A DNA stretch of 7,158 bases from CAZBBB01 sp964490005. GTDB taxonomy: Bacteria; Planctomycetota; B15-G4. Shown here in pieces: positions 1 to 5,289 of this stretch; positions within the stretch are counted from its first letter, which is position 1; each line of letters begins with the position of its first letter. The notes beneath the pieces are model-generated. The model was not told the DNA's origin. It worked only from the letters and a program-made list of their open reading frames with translations, and did no database searches. The translations under genes and the position numbers were made by a program. The stretch is taken from positions 1-7,158 of the forward strand of contig CAZBBB010000130.1 of the NCBI GenBank assembly GCA_964490005.1, in the 5' to 3' direction.

Positions 1-1
1 C

Positions 2-100
2 GCCGCGCTGAGGCTCCTGCCGCGACGCGCGGCGCGCGCGGCGCTGCCGCCGCTGCGCCGCGCGCGGCTGCTGCTCGCGCAGCGCGGCTCGATCGGCTGA
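2..100 (+). CDS. C-terminal end of an unidentified protein (partial, enters from left edge)
   Basis: Reading from base 2 gives 32 codons and a TGA at 98-100. Of these, 31 of 32 codons end in G or C, as expected for a real gene in this genome. The alternative frame from base 1 (TAG at 112-114) has many codons ending in T, and the third plus frame stops at 9-11. The peptide is rich in Leu, Arg and Ala and ends LLLAQRGSIG. It looks like a basic amphipathic helical tail, but no family can be named from it. It lies 49 bases upstream of the next plus-strand gene, so the two could be co-transcribed. Being a 32-residue fragment, it is supported mainly by codon bias. Confidence 0.45.
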   Translation, partial: AALRLLPRRAARAALPPLRRARLLLAQRGSIG

Positions 101-149
101 TGCCCGACTGCTAGGCTCGCCCCTCGCGCCCGCTCCCGGAGTCCGTGCG
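101..149 (+). other. Short intergenic gap before the PD40 gene
   Basis: This is 49 bases between the TGA at 98-100 and the ATG at 150. I see no recognisable -35/-10 pair, operator or terminator hairpin. The only evident signal is the ribosome-binding site at its right end. Either the downstream gene is read through from upstream, or its promoter is of a type not visible by eye. Confidence 0.4.
138..141 (+). promoter_or_regulatory. Ribosome-binding site of the PD40 gene
   Basis: A GGAG core lies 8 bases before the ATG at 150. This supports that ATG as the start; it is also the codon directly ahead of the basic, hydrophobic signal peptide. Confidence 0.6.
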
Positions 150-1211
150 ATGACCACCTGGCCCCGCTCCCGCCGCCTTCCGCTGGCCATCCTGGCCGCC
201 GCCGCGCTCGGCTGCGGCTCCTGCGTCGGCGGCTGGCCGCCGCCCGGGCCCGGCTTCGGCGGGGGCAGCCCGAGCGGCGCGCCGAGCGCGAGCGGCGAAG
301 GCGTGTGGGGCCCGATCAAGGCCGTCGCGATGAACTCGATCGGCGTCGCCGAAGGTTGGGGCCGCCCCGAACTGCTGCCCGCGCCGCTCAACTCGCTGGG
401 CTGGGAGGACAGCCCCAGCATCTCGCCCGACGGCAACACGCTGACCTTCGCGTACATGGCCGCCGACTTCCACAACTACGTGGTCCGCGGGCAGGGCCGC
501 CCCGACCGCTTCGAGCCCTTCCGGCGCGGCCCGGCGCGCGGCGCCGCCGTGCCCTTCGCGATCGACATGTTCGTCAGCTCGCAGATCGAAGGCGGCTGGA
601 CCGAACCCGCGCTCATGCCCGTCTCGACCGGCACGCAGCCGGCCTGGTCGTCGGAGGCCGGCCTGTGGCTCGGCGCGAACGGCAAGCTGTACTACAACAC
701 CAACCAGCCGACCTCGCCGACCGACTTCGACACCGACATCTACGAGGACGGCCTGCGCCTGCCCTTCTGCACCGACAAGGACGAGAACGACCCGCACTAC
801 GTCGGCGGCGAGCTGCTGTTCTGGAGCGACGATCTGCCCGGCGGCCTCGGCGGCAAGGACATCTGGATCACGCGGCGGCAGGGCGAGGGCTGGAGCCGCC
901 CGGCGCCGCTGCCCGCGCCGGTCAACGACGCGAAGAGCAACTCCTGGCAGCCGCACCTGCGCGCCGACGGCACGCTGCTCTTCACCTCCAATCGCGACGG
1001 CCTCGAGTCGATCTTCTCCTCCGAGCGCAGCGGCGAGAGCTGGTCGGCGCCCGTCAAGATCGCCTGGCCGATCCCCGGCGGCCCCGTGCTCGCCATCGCC
1101 GAACCCACGACGACCGCCGACGGCCACTGGCTCTACTTCGCCGTCCTCATGCAGACGCCCTCCGGCGAGATGGACCTCGACGTGGCGCGCATGCGCCGCG
1201 CGGCGCCCTAG
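150..1211 (+). CDS. Probable secreted or lipoprotein PD40/TolB-like beta-propeller protein
   Basis: A 353-residue protein with an N-terminal export signal: basic residues at 6-9, a hydrophobic stretch at about 10-20, then Cys22 and Cys25. The segment ALGC (19-22) is a near-consensus lipobox, so lipid anchoring at Cys22 is plausible but not certain. A Gly/Pro/Ser-rich linker (about 28-50) follows. The rest carries about five PD40 (WD40-like) units with their turn near residues 88-103, 167-183, 212-228, 267-283 and 318-331; the clearest are SPSISPDGNTLTF (88-100) and RADGTLLFTSNRDG (271-284). Several are followed by the family's usual second half, for example KDIWITRRQGEGWSRP (236-251) and ESIFSSERSGESWSAP (286-301). 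In blade 1 these halves are separated by an Arg/Phe-rich insertion (about 104-137). There is no OmpA peptidoglycan-binding domain and no TolB N-terminal domain. Such propellers usually bind proteins or ligands in the periplasm or at the cell surface, and no specific ligand or enzymatic role can be assigned. The gene runs convergently into the polysaccharide operon and shares four bases with its last gene. Confidence 0.85.
   Translation: MTTWPRSRRLPLAILAAAALGCGSCVGGWPPPGPGFGGGSPSGAPSASGEGVWGPIKAVAMNSIGVAEGWGRPELLPAPLNSLGWEDSPSISPDGNTLTFAYMAADFHNYVVRGQGRPDRFEPFRRGPARGAAVPFAIDMFVSSQIEGGWTEPALMPVSTGTQPAWSSEAGLWLGANGKLYYNTNQPTSPTDFDTDIYEDGLRLPFCTDKDENDPHYVGGELLFWSDDLPGGLGGKDIWITRRQGEGWSRPAPLPAPVNDAKSNSWQPHLRADGTLLFTSNRDGLESIFSSERSGESWSAPVKIAWPIPGGPVLAIAEPTTTADGHWLYFAVLMQTPSGEMDLDVARMRRAAP
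1208..1211. other. Shared CTAG: convergent stop codons overlap
   Basis: Because CTAG is palindromic, it supplies TAG to the plus-strand PD40 gene (1209-1211) and TAG to the minus-strand epimerase gene (1210-1208). There is no intergenic space, so any terminator for one transcript must lie inside the other gene. No hairpin followed by a T-run is seen on either side. Confidence 0.9.
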
Positions 1212-2224
1212 CGCTCGGGGCGCTCGGCGTCCGAGACCCAGCTCGGGGGCAGGCCGCGCGGGATCTCGATGGCGGTGAAGGGCGCGCTGCGGCGCGCGCC
1301 GACCTGGCGCGCCCAAGCGATCATGCGCGCCAGGCCGGTCTCGAGCGGCGTGGGTTCGCCCTGGCCGAGCAGCGTGCGCGCGCGCTCGTGGTCCGACCAG
1401 GCGTGCTTGACCTCGTCGCGCGCCGGCAGGTGTTCGATCGGATGATCGGGCACGCCCATCAGGCGCCGCACCGCGTCGGCGAGCTCGTTCACCGTCACGG
1501 GCACGTCGGCGCCGACGTTGAAGGTGCCGTTGCGGGCGGCGGGGCGCTCGGGCGCGCGCGCGATCAGCGGCGCGATGTCGCCGATGTAGGTGAAGGCGCG
1601 GCTCTGCGTGCCGTCGCCGAAGATCGACAGCGGCCGCCCCGACAGCACCTGGTTGATGAAGATGCCGACGACGTTGCGGTAGCGGTCGCCGATGTTCTGC
1701 AGCTCGCCGTAGACGTTGTGCGGCCGCACGATCACGTGGGGCAGGCCGAAGATGCGCGCCGTCGCGGCCAGCTCCTGCTCGACGGCCAGCTTGGCGATGC
1801 CGTAGCTGTCCTCGGGCTGCGGCACGACGTCCTCGCGCAGCGGGAGCTGCCCCGCGCCGTAGACCGCGATCGACGAGGTGAAGGTGAAGCAGGCCACATC
1901 GTGGTTCACGGCGGCGTTGATCAGGTTGACGCTGCCGATCAGGTTGTTGGCGTGGTTGAAGCGCTTGATGAAGTGCGAGAGCCCTTCGGCGGCGTAGGCC
2001 GCGAGGTGGTAGACGCGCTCGAAGCGGCCCTGCGCGAAGAGCCGGTCGACGGCCGCGTGGTCGAGGATCGAGCCCCGCACGAGGCGGGCGCGCGCATCGA
2101 CGTTCTCGGCGAAGCCGCCCGAGAGGTCGTCGAGCACGGTGACGTCGTGGCCGTCCTCGAGCAGCACGCGCGCCACGTGCGCGCCGATGAAGCCCGCCCC
2201 GCCGGTCACCAGGCAACGTGCCAC
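1208..2224 (-). CDS. NAD-dependent epimerase/dehydratase (extended SDR, nucleotide-sugar type)
   Basis: A 338-residue cytosolic enzyme that should act on a nucleotide-activated sugar using bound NAD(P). The N-terminal Rossmann motif TGGAGFIG (7-14) begins right after the start, and LDDLSGG (31-37) is the usual adenosine-ribose contact region. YHLAA (72-76), TSS (116-118) and YGIAK (141-145) give the Ser/Tyr/Lys catalytic set. RPHNVYG (167-173) and the segment IFGDGTQSRAFTYIGDI (201-217) are typical of the substrate-binding half of UDP-sugar epimerases and decarboxylases. The start is GTG at 2224: nothing upstream is needed by the fold and there is no ATG nearby. The upstream SD is weak, only a G-run at 2230-2235. 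It is the last gene of the operon, 13 bases after the DUF1972 glycosyltransferase, so it probably makes or modifies a sugar donor for that pathway. The annotation could equally be 4-epimerase (GalE-like) or another extended-SDR reaction; the sequence does not fix the substrate. Confidence 0.9.
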   Translation of the reverse strand: MARCLVTGGAGFIGAHVARVLLEDGHDVTVLDDLSGGFAENVDARARLVRGSILDHAAVDRLFAQGRFERVYHLAAYAAEGLSHFIKRFNHANNLIGSVNLINAAVNHDVACFTFTSSIAVYGAGQLPLREDVVPQPEDSYGIAKLAVEQELAATARIFGLPHVIVRPHNVYGELQNIGDRYRNVVGIFINQVLSGRPLSIFGDGTQSRAFTYIGDIAPLIARAPERPAARNGTFNVGADVPVTVNELADAVRRLMGVPDHPIEHLPARDEVKHAWSDHERARTLLGQGEPTPLETGLARMIAWARQVGARRSAPFTAIEIPRGLPPSWVSDAERPER

Positions 2225-2237
2225 GCGCGCCCCCCGC
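2225..2237 (-). other. Only true gap inside the operon, with a G-run in place of an SD
   Basis: Thirteen bases separate the TGA of the DUF1972 glycosyltransferase (2240-2238) from the GTG of the epimerase (2224). On the minus strand they read mostly G and C with six Gs at 2235-2230, five bases before the start. No AGGAGG-like core is present, so the epimerase probably depends partly on reinitiation by ribosomes finishing the upstream gene. Confidence 0.5.
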
Positions 2238-3362
2238 TCAGTCCGAGGCCGGCCGCGAGGCGTAGCGGCCCGCGAGCAGGCCCTGAAACAGTCGCTCGTA
2301 GCCGTCCACGACGTGCTCCCACAGATAGGCCTGCCGAATGCGCGCCACGCCGCGGCGCCGGTACTCGGCCGCCTCGTCGGGATGGCCGTCGACGTGCTGC
2401 AGCTTGGCGGCGAGGTCGTCCACGTCGCGCTTGTACAGGATCCCCGCGTCGCGCACGACCTCGGCGTTGTAGGGCACGTCGAAGGCCAGCACGCAGTTGC
2501 CGTAGCCGAGCGCCTTGAGCAGCGCCGGGTTCGTGCCGCCCACCTCGTTGCCGTGCACGTAGGCGTGGCAGTGGCAGTGCAGCTCCTTGATGTGCCCCGG
2601 CGCGTAGACGCCGCCGAGGAACACCACGCGCGGGTCGGTCGTGCGCTTGAGCCGCTCGACGAAGGGCGAGTCCCAGTTGGCCGCGCCGGCGATGACCAGC
2701 TTGCGCTCGGTCTTCACTTTGGCGAAGGCCGCGACCGTCAGGTCGGCGTTGTTCTCGGGCTCGAGCCGGCTGGCGACGAAGTAGTAGCCGCCGCTCTGCA
2801 GCCCGTAGGAGCGCACGACCTCGTCGCTGTCACTGGTCTCGACGTGCGCGCCGTAGGCGATGAAGGTCGAGGGCGTGGAAAAGCGCTCGTCGTAGTAGGC
2901 CTGGATGGCGCGGCTGTCGGTGACGATGCGGTGCGCGGTCTTCGTCGCGATCCACTCGGCGAGCTGGTAGTAGAGCTTGGCCGCCGGCCCCCACTTGGCG
3001 CGCTTCCATTCCAGGCCGTCGACGTTGAGGGCCAGGCGCGCGCCGCGCAGGCGCGGCCCGATCGTCAGCGGGCTGTTGCCGGCGTTGAAGACCATGATCA
3101 CGTCGTAGCGCTCGCGCAGGGCGTGGCGCAGGCTGGCACGCGTGTGCGTAAGCGTCGAGAGCGCCTTGGTGTCGATGAAGTCGCGGTAGACCAGGCGCAC
3201 GCCCTTGTAGGTCTGCGGATCGCCGGGCGCGTTGCCCGGGCGGCAGTAGGCCGTCACGTCGTGGCCGCGCGCGACGAGCCCCACGGCGAGTTCCTCGGCG
3301 CAGGTCTCGAAGCCGCCGTAGTTGGCGGGGACACCGCGCGTGCCGACGAGCGCGATCTTCAC
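2238..3362 (-). CDS. Glycosyltransferase with DUF1972-type N-terminus (GT4/GT-B fold)
   Basis: A 374-residue glycosyltransferase expected to transfer a sugar from a nucleotide donor to a lipid-linked or growing polysaccharide on the cytosolic face of the inner membrane. The N-terminus KIALVGTRGVPANYGGFET (2-20) and NVDGLEWKRAKW (113-124) are hallmarks of the DUF1972 group, which includes rhamnosyltransferase-like enzymes. The C-terminal Rossmann half has ASRLEPEN (197-204), a GNEVGGTNP donor-site loop (271-279) and NAEVVRDAG (299-307). The position after NPALL, usually Glu in GT4 enzymes, is Lys283. The start is GTG at 3362, placed by the family N-terminus and by a GGAG 8 bases upstream. An in-frame reading continues upstream without a stop but has no family similarity and overlaps the neighbour. 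The GTG overlaps the upstream TGA in GTGA. The protein is notably richer in Lys, Tyr and Asn than the other glycosyltransferase. The acceptor and linkage are unknown. Confidence 0.9.
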   Translation of the reverse strand: MKIALVGTRGVPANYGGFETCAEELAVGLVARGHDVTAYCRPGNAPGDPQTYKGVRLVYRDFIDTKALSTLTHTRASLRHALRERYDVIMVFNAGNSPLTIGPRLRGARLALNVDGLEWKRAKWGPAAKLYYQLAEWIATKTAHRIVTDSRAIQAYYDERFSTPSTFIAYGAHVETSDSDEVVRSYGLQSGGYYFVASRLEPENNADLTVAAFAKVKTERKLVIAGAANWDSPFVERLKRTTDPRVVFLGGVYAPGHIKELHCHCHAYVHGNEVGGTNPALLKALGYGNCVLAFDVPYNAEVVRDAGILYKRDVDDLAAKLQHVDGHPDEAAEYRRRGVARIRQAYLWEHVVDGYERLFQGLLAGRYASRPASD

Positions 3363-4540
3363 GAGGGCCGCTCCGCCGCGCGCGCGGCGCGCTTGCCCTC
3401 GGGGCCGTCGCCGAGGCGCTCGGGAGCCGGCACGGCGCACCCGTCGGCCGGCGCGGCGGCGGCCGTCTCCCACAGGCTTCGGTAGGGCGCGCGCAGGGCC
3501 TGCCAGTCGAATCGTTCTGCCGCGCTCGCCGCCAGAGCCGGGCCGCGGCCGCCGAGCGCGGCGCGATCGCCGGCCAACGCGGCGAGGCGCGAGGCCAGCG
3601 CGCCCTGCGCCGCCATGTCCACGTACAGCCCGGCCTCGCCCGCGACCCAGCGGAAGTGCGGCGCGTCGTGCACGAGCACGGGCAGTCCGGCCGCCATGGC
3701 TTCGACGATCGCCAGCCCGAAGGACTCCTCGAGCGAGGGCAGCACGAGCAGGTCGGCCAGGCCGTACAGCTCGGGCAGGCTCGCGCTCGGCACGTGGCTG
3801 CAGCGGACGCGCGCGCCGAGTCGGGCGCGCGCGATCTGCAGCAGCTCGGGCTCCTCGGGCCGGCCGTCGAGCCACAAGAGCGCCTCGCCCTCCGGCAGCG
3901 CCGCGCACTCCTCGACGAGCCGGTCGATGCGCTTCTGCGCGCGGTTGACGGCTGCCACGCACAGCACCACGAAGACTCCGTCCGGCACGCCGTGGCGGCG
4001 GCGCAGCTCGGCGCGCGGCGCGGGCGGCAGGAAGGCCCGCGCGTGCAGGCCGCAGGGCAGCAGCGTGCTGCGCCCGGCCGGGTGGCCGTGCGCGATCGCC
4101 TCGTCGCGCAGGGCCGGCGAGACGTGGTGCACGTGGTCGCAGCGCGGGTAGAACCACGGCTCGAGCGAGGAGCCCGCGGTGTACAGCAGCCGCCAGCGCG
4201 CGCCGCTGCGGCGCCGCAGCGCCTCGAGCGCCTGCGCGGTCGGGATGTCGATGGCGTGCACCAGGTCGAAGCGCCCCGCGAGCAGCCGCGGCCAGAGCGC
4301 CGCCGCGAAACTGGCCGACTCCCAGAAGTAGGCCGACTTGCGCCAGCGCCCGAGGGCCCGCGCGAGGCGGCCGTCGCGCGGCAGGTTGAACACGCTGCGC
4401 TCGCCGGCGGAGGCGGCCCCCGCGCCGCGGAACAGCGTCACGTCGACCGTGTCGCGCAGCACGGCGTGCAGGTCGCCGACGTAGCGCTCGAAGCCGCGCC
4501 GCACGCGCCCGATGCCGCTGCACGCGAGGGCCACCTTCAC
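3359..4540 (-). CDS. Glycosyltransferase family 4-like (GT-B, retaining type)
   Basis: A 393-residue glycosyltransferase. The N-terminal domain starts KVALACSGIGRVRRGFERYVGDL (from residue 2), with a Gly-rich acceptor-side loop after the first strand, and FDLVHAID (91-98) and HHVSPALRDEA (138-148) as in other GT4 proteins. The C-terminal domain has CVAAVNRAQKRIDRLVE (194-210), a donor-binding strand and loop, LYGLADLLVLPS (258-269) and EESFGLAIVEA (271-281). The last contains the E-x7-E pair Glu272/Glu280 that binds the nucleotide-sugar donor, so the active site appears intact. The start is GTG at 4540; it overlaps the methyltransferase TGA in GTGA and has a strong SD 6 bases before it. An in-frame reading extends to 4672 with an ATG, but it would overlap the methyltransferase by 136 bases and add only Arg/Ala/Gly-rich sequence, so it is rejected. 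The C-terminal tail (about 360-393) is Ala/Pro/Arg-rich low complexity and contains the SD of the next gene. Sugar and linkage are unknown. Confidence 0.9.
   Translation of the reverse strand: MKVALACSGIGRVRRGFERYVGDLHAVLRDTVDVTLFRGAGAASAGERSVFNLPRDGRLARALGRWRKSAYFWESASFAAALWPRLLAGRFDLVHAIDIPTAQALEALRRRSGARWRLLYTAGSSLEPWFYPRCDHVHHVSPALRDEAIAHGHPAGRSTLLPCGLHARAFLPPAPRAELRRRHGVPDGVFVVLCVAAVNRAQKRIDRLVEECAALPEGEALLWLDGRPEEPELLQIARARLGARVRCSHVPSASLPELYGLADLLVLPSLEESFGLAIVEAMAAGLPVLVHDAPHFRWVAGEAGLYVDMAAQGALASRLAALAGDRAALGGRGPALAASAAERFDWQALRAPYRSLWETAAAAPADGCAVPAPERLGDGPEGKRAARAAERPS
3371..3374 (-). promoter_or_regulatory. Ribosome-binding site of the DUF1972 glycosyltransferase
   Basis: On the minus strand a GGAG core sits 8 bases ahead of the GTG at 3362, inside the final codons of the upstream glycosyltransferase. 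It decides this start over the long upstream in-frame extension. Confidence 0.6.
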
Positions 4541-5289
4541 GGCGCGCCTCCCGCCGGGGGCGCGCCCGGCGCGCCGCGCTTGCGATGCACGCCGACATAG
4601 TCCGAGCGCCGGCGATCGATGCGGCCCAAGGACAGCGCGCCGACGAGCGCCGCCGCCAGCCGCGTGAGCCACGAGACCACGCCGTAGCGGTACAGGATGT
4701 CGCGGTAGTGCTCGCTGGCGTAGCGCTCGGCCCAGAGCGGCTCGGTGCCGGCGCGCGCGAGCAGCGCGTGGAGCGCGTCGGGCTCGAGCACGGCGCGCAT
4801 CGGCGTCGGGAAGGGCCGGTGGCCGGGCTCGCCGGCCTGCGGCCAGCGCATCACGTGCCGGTAGTAGGCGACGTGGAGCGGGTAGGGCAGCAACCGCGTC
4901 ATGAAGCCCTTGAAGCCCGAGCGCAGCGGGATCGCGAGCAGCAGCAGGCCGCCCGGGCGCAGCGCGCCGGCGAGGTTGGCCAGCGCGGCCGCCGGATCGG
5001 GCAGGTGCTCGAGCACGTCCCAGCAGATGACCAGGTCGTGGCGCGGCGGCAGCGCCAGCGACTGCACGTCGCCGACGAGCTTCTCGTCGACGCGCTCGTT
5101 GAGCGCCAGCGCCTCGGGCGAGATGTCGAGTCCGGTCAGGCGCCAGTGCGCGGGCAGGTCGAGGTGCTCGAAGGTGCCGCAGCCCGCCTCGAGCACGGCC
5201 ACGCGCTCGCCGGGCAGTTCGCGTCGCAGCAGCGCGGCCAGGCGCGGACGCGGGTCGAAGGCCTCGATCGCCGGCGCGGCGCCGCTCAC
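4537..5289 (-). CDS. Class I SAM-dependent methyltransferase
   Basis: A 250-residue cytosolic methyltransferase of the Methyltransf_11/23 type. Motif I is VLEAGCGTFEHL (32-43), the SAM-ribose acid lies in TGLDIS (52-57), motif II is near GDVQSL (73-78), DVLEHLPDP (91-99) follows, and LRPGGLLLLAIP (110-121) is motif III. The C-terminal half has a basic/aromatic region (about 123-150) and a hydrophobic stretch around VVSWLTRLAAALVGALSLG, which could lie against the membrane. It ends in a Gly/Ala/Pro tail. The start is GTG at 5289, sharing GTGA with the stop of the Wzy_C gene. No clear SD precedes it, so translation is probably coupled to the gene before. Readings further upstream are in frame but lie inside the Wzy_C gene. 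In this setting it may O-methylate a sugar or cap a chain, which is inference; methylation of a lipid or small molecule is equally possible. Confidence 0.9.
   Translation of the reverse strand: MSGAAPAIEAFDPRPRLAALLRRELPGERVAVLEAGCGTFEHLDLPAHWRLTGLDISPEALALNERVDEKLVGDVQSLALPPRHDLVICWDVLEHLPDPAAALANLAGALRPGGLLLLAIPLRSGFKGFMTRLLPYPLHVAYYRHVMRWPQAGEPGHRPFPTPMRAVLEPDALHALLARAGTEPLWAERYASEHYRDILYRYGVVSWLTRLAAALVGALSLGRIDRRRSDYVGVHRKRGAPGAPPAGGAP
4547..4552 (-). promoter_or_regulatory. Strong ribosome-binding site of the GT4 glycosyltransferase
   Basis: On the minus strand GGGAGG ends 6 bases before the GTG at 4540. It is the best Shine-Dalgarno in the operon and lies inside the last codons of the methyltransferase. 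It fixes the GTG over the upstream ATG at 4672. Confidence 0.7.

Noticed and set aside
1..114. Alternative reading of the left edge in the frame ending at TAG 112-114
   Set aside because: Many codons end in T or A, unlike genes in this window. The frame ending at 98-100 has 31 of 32 codons ending in G or C.
1193..1206. Palindrome GCGCCGCGCGGCGC as a terminator
   Set aside because: It can form a short hairpin, but no T-run follows on either strand, and such GC palindromes are common by chance in this sequence. It is kept only as an observation.
111..2216. Long minus-strand open frame ending near the left edge
   Set aside because: It overlaps the epimerase in another frame and runs antisense through the PD40 gene; the translation is Arg/Ala-rich with no motif.
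305..2518. Very long plus-strand open reading frame overlapping the PD40 gene and the epimerase
   Set aside because: It spans two well-identified genes in a wrong frame, its protein is Arg/Ala/His-rich with no family features, and long open frames are expected at this GC content.
2139..3485. Plus-strand open frame antisense to the DUF1972 glycosyltransferase
   Set aside because: It mirrors the minus-strand gene, lacks recognisable domains, and its Val/Gly/Asp-rich composition is typical of an antisense shadow of a GC-rich gene.
4541..4576. Paired GGCGCGCC octamers as a repeat or attachment site
   Set aside because: They fall in the Gly/Ala/Pro-coding tail of the methyltransferase and are explained by GC-rich codons; there are no flanking duplications or mobile genes.
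4541..4672. N-terminal extension of the GT4 gene to an ATG at 4672
   Set aside because: It would overlap the methyltransferase by 136 bases and add Arg/Ala/Gly sequence. A strong SD and the family N-terminus place the start at GTG 4540.
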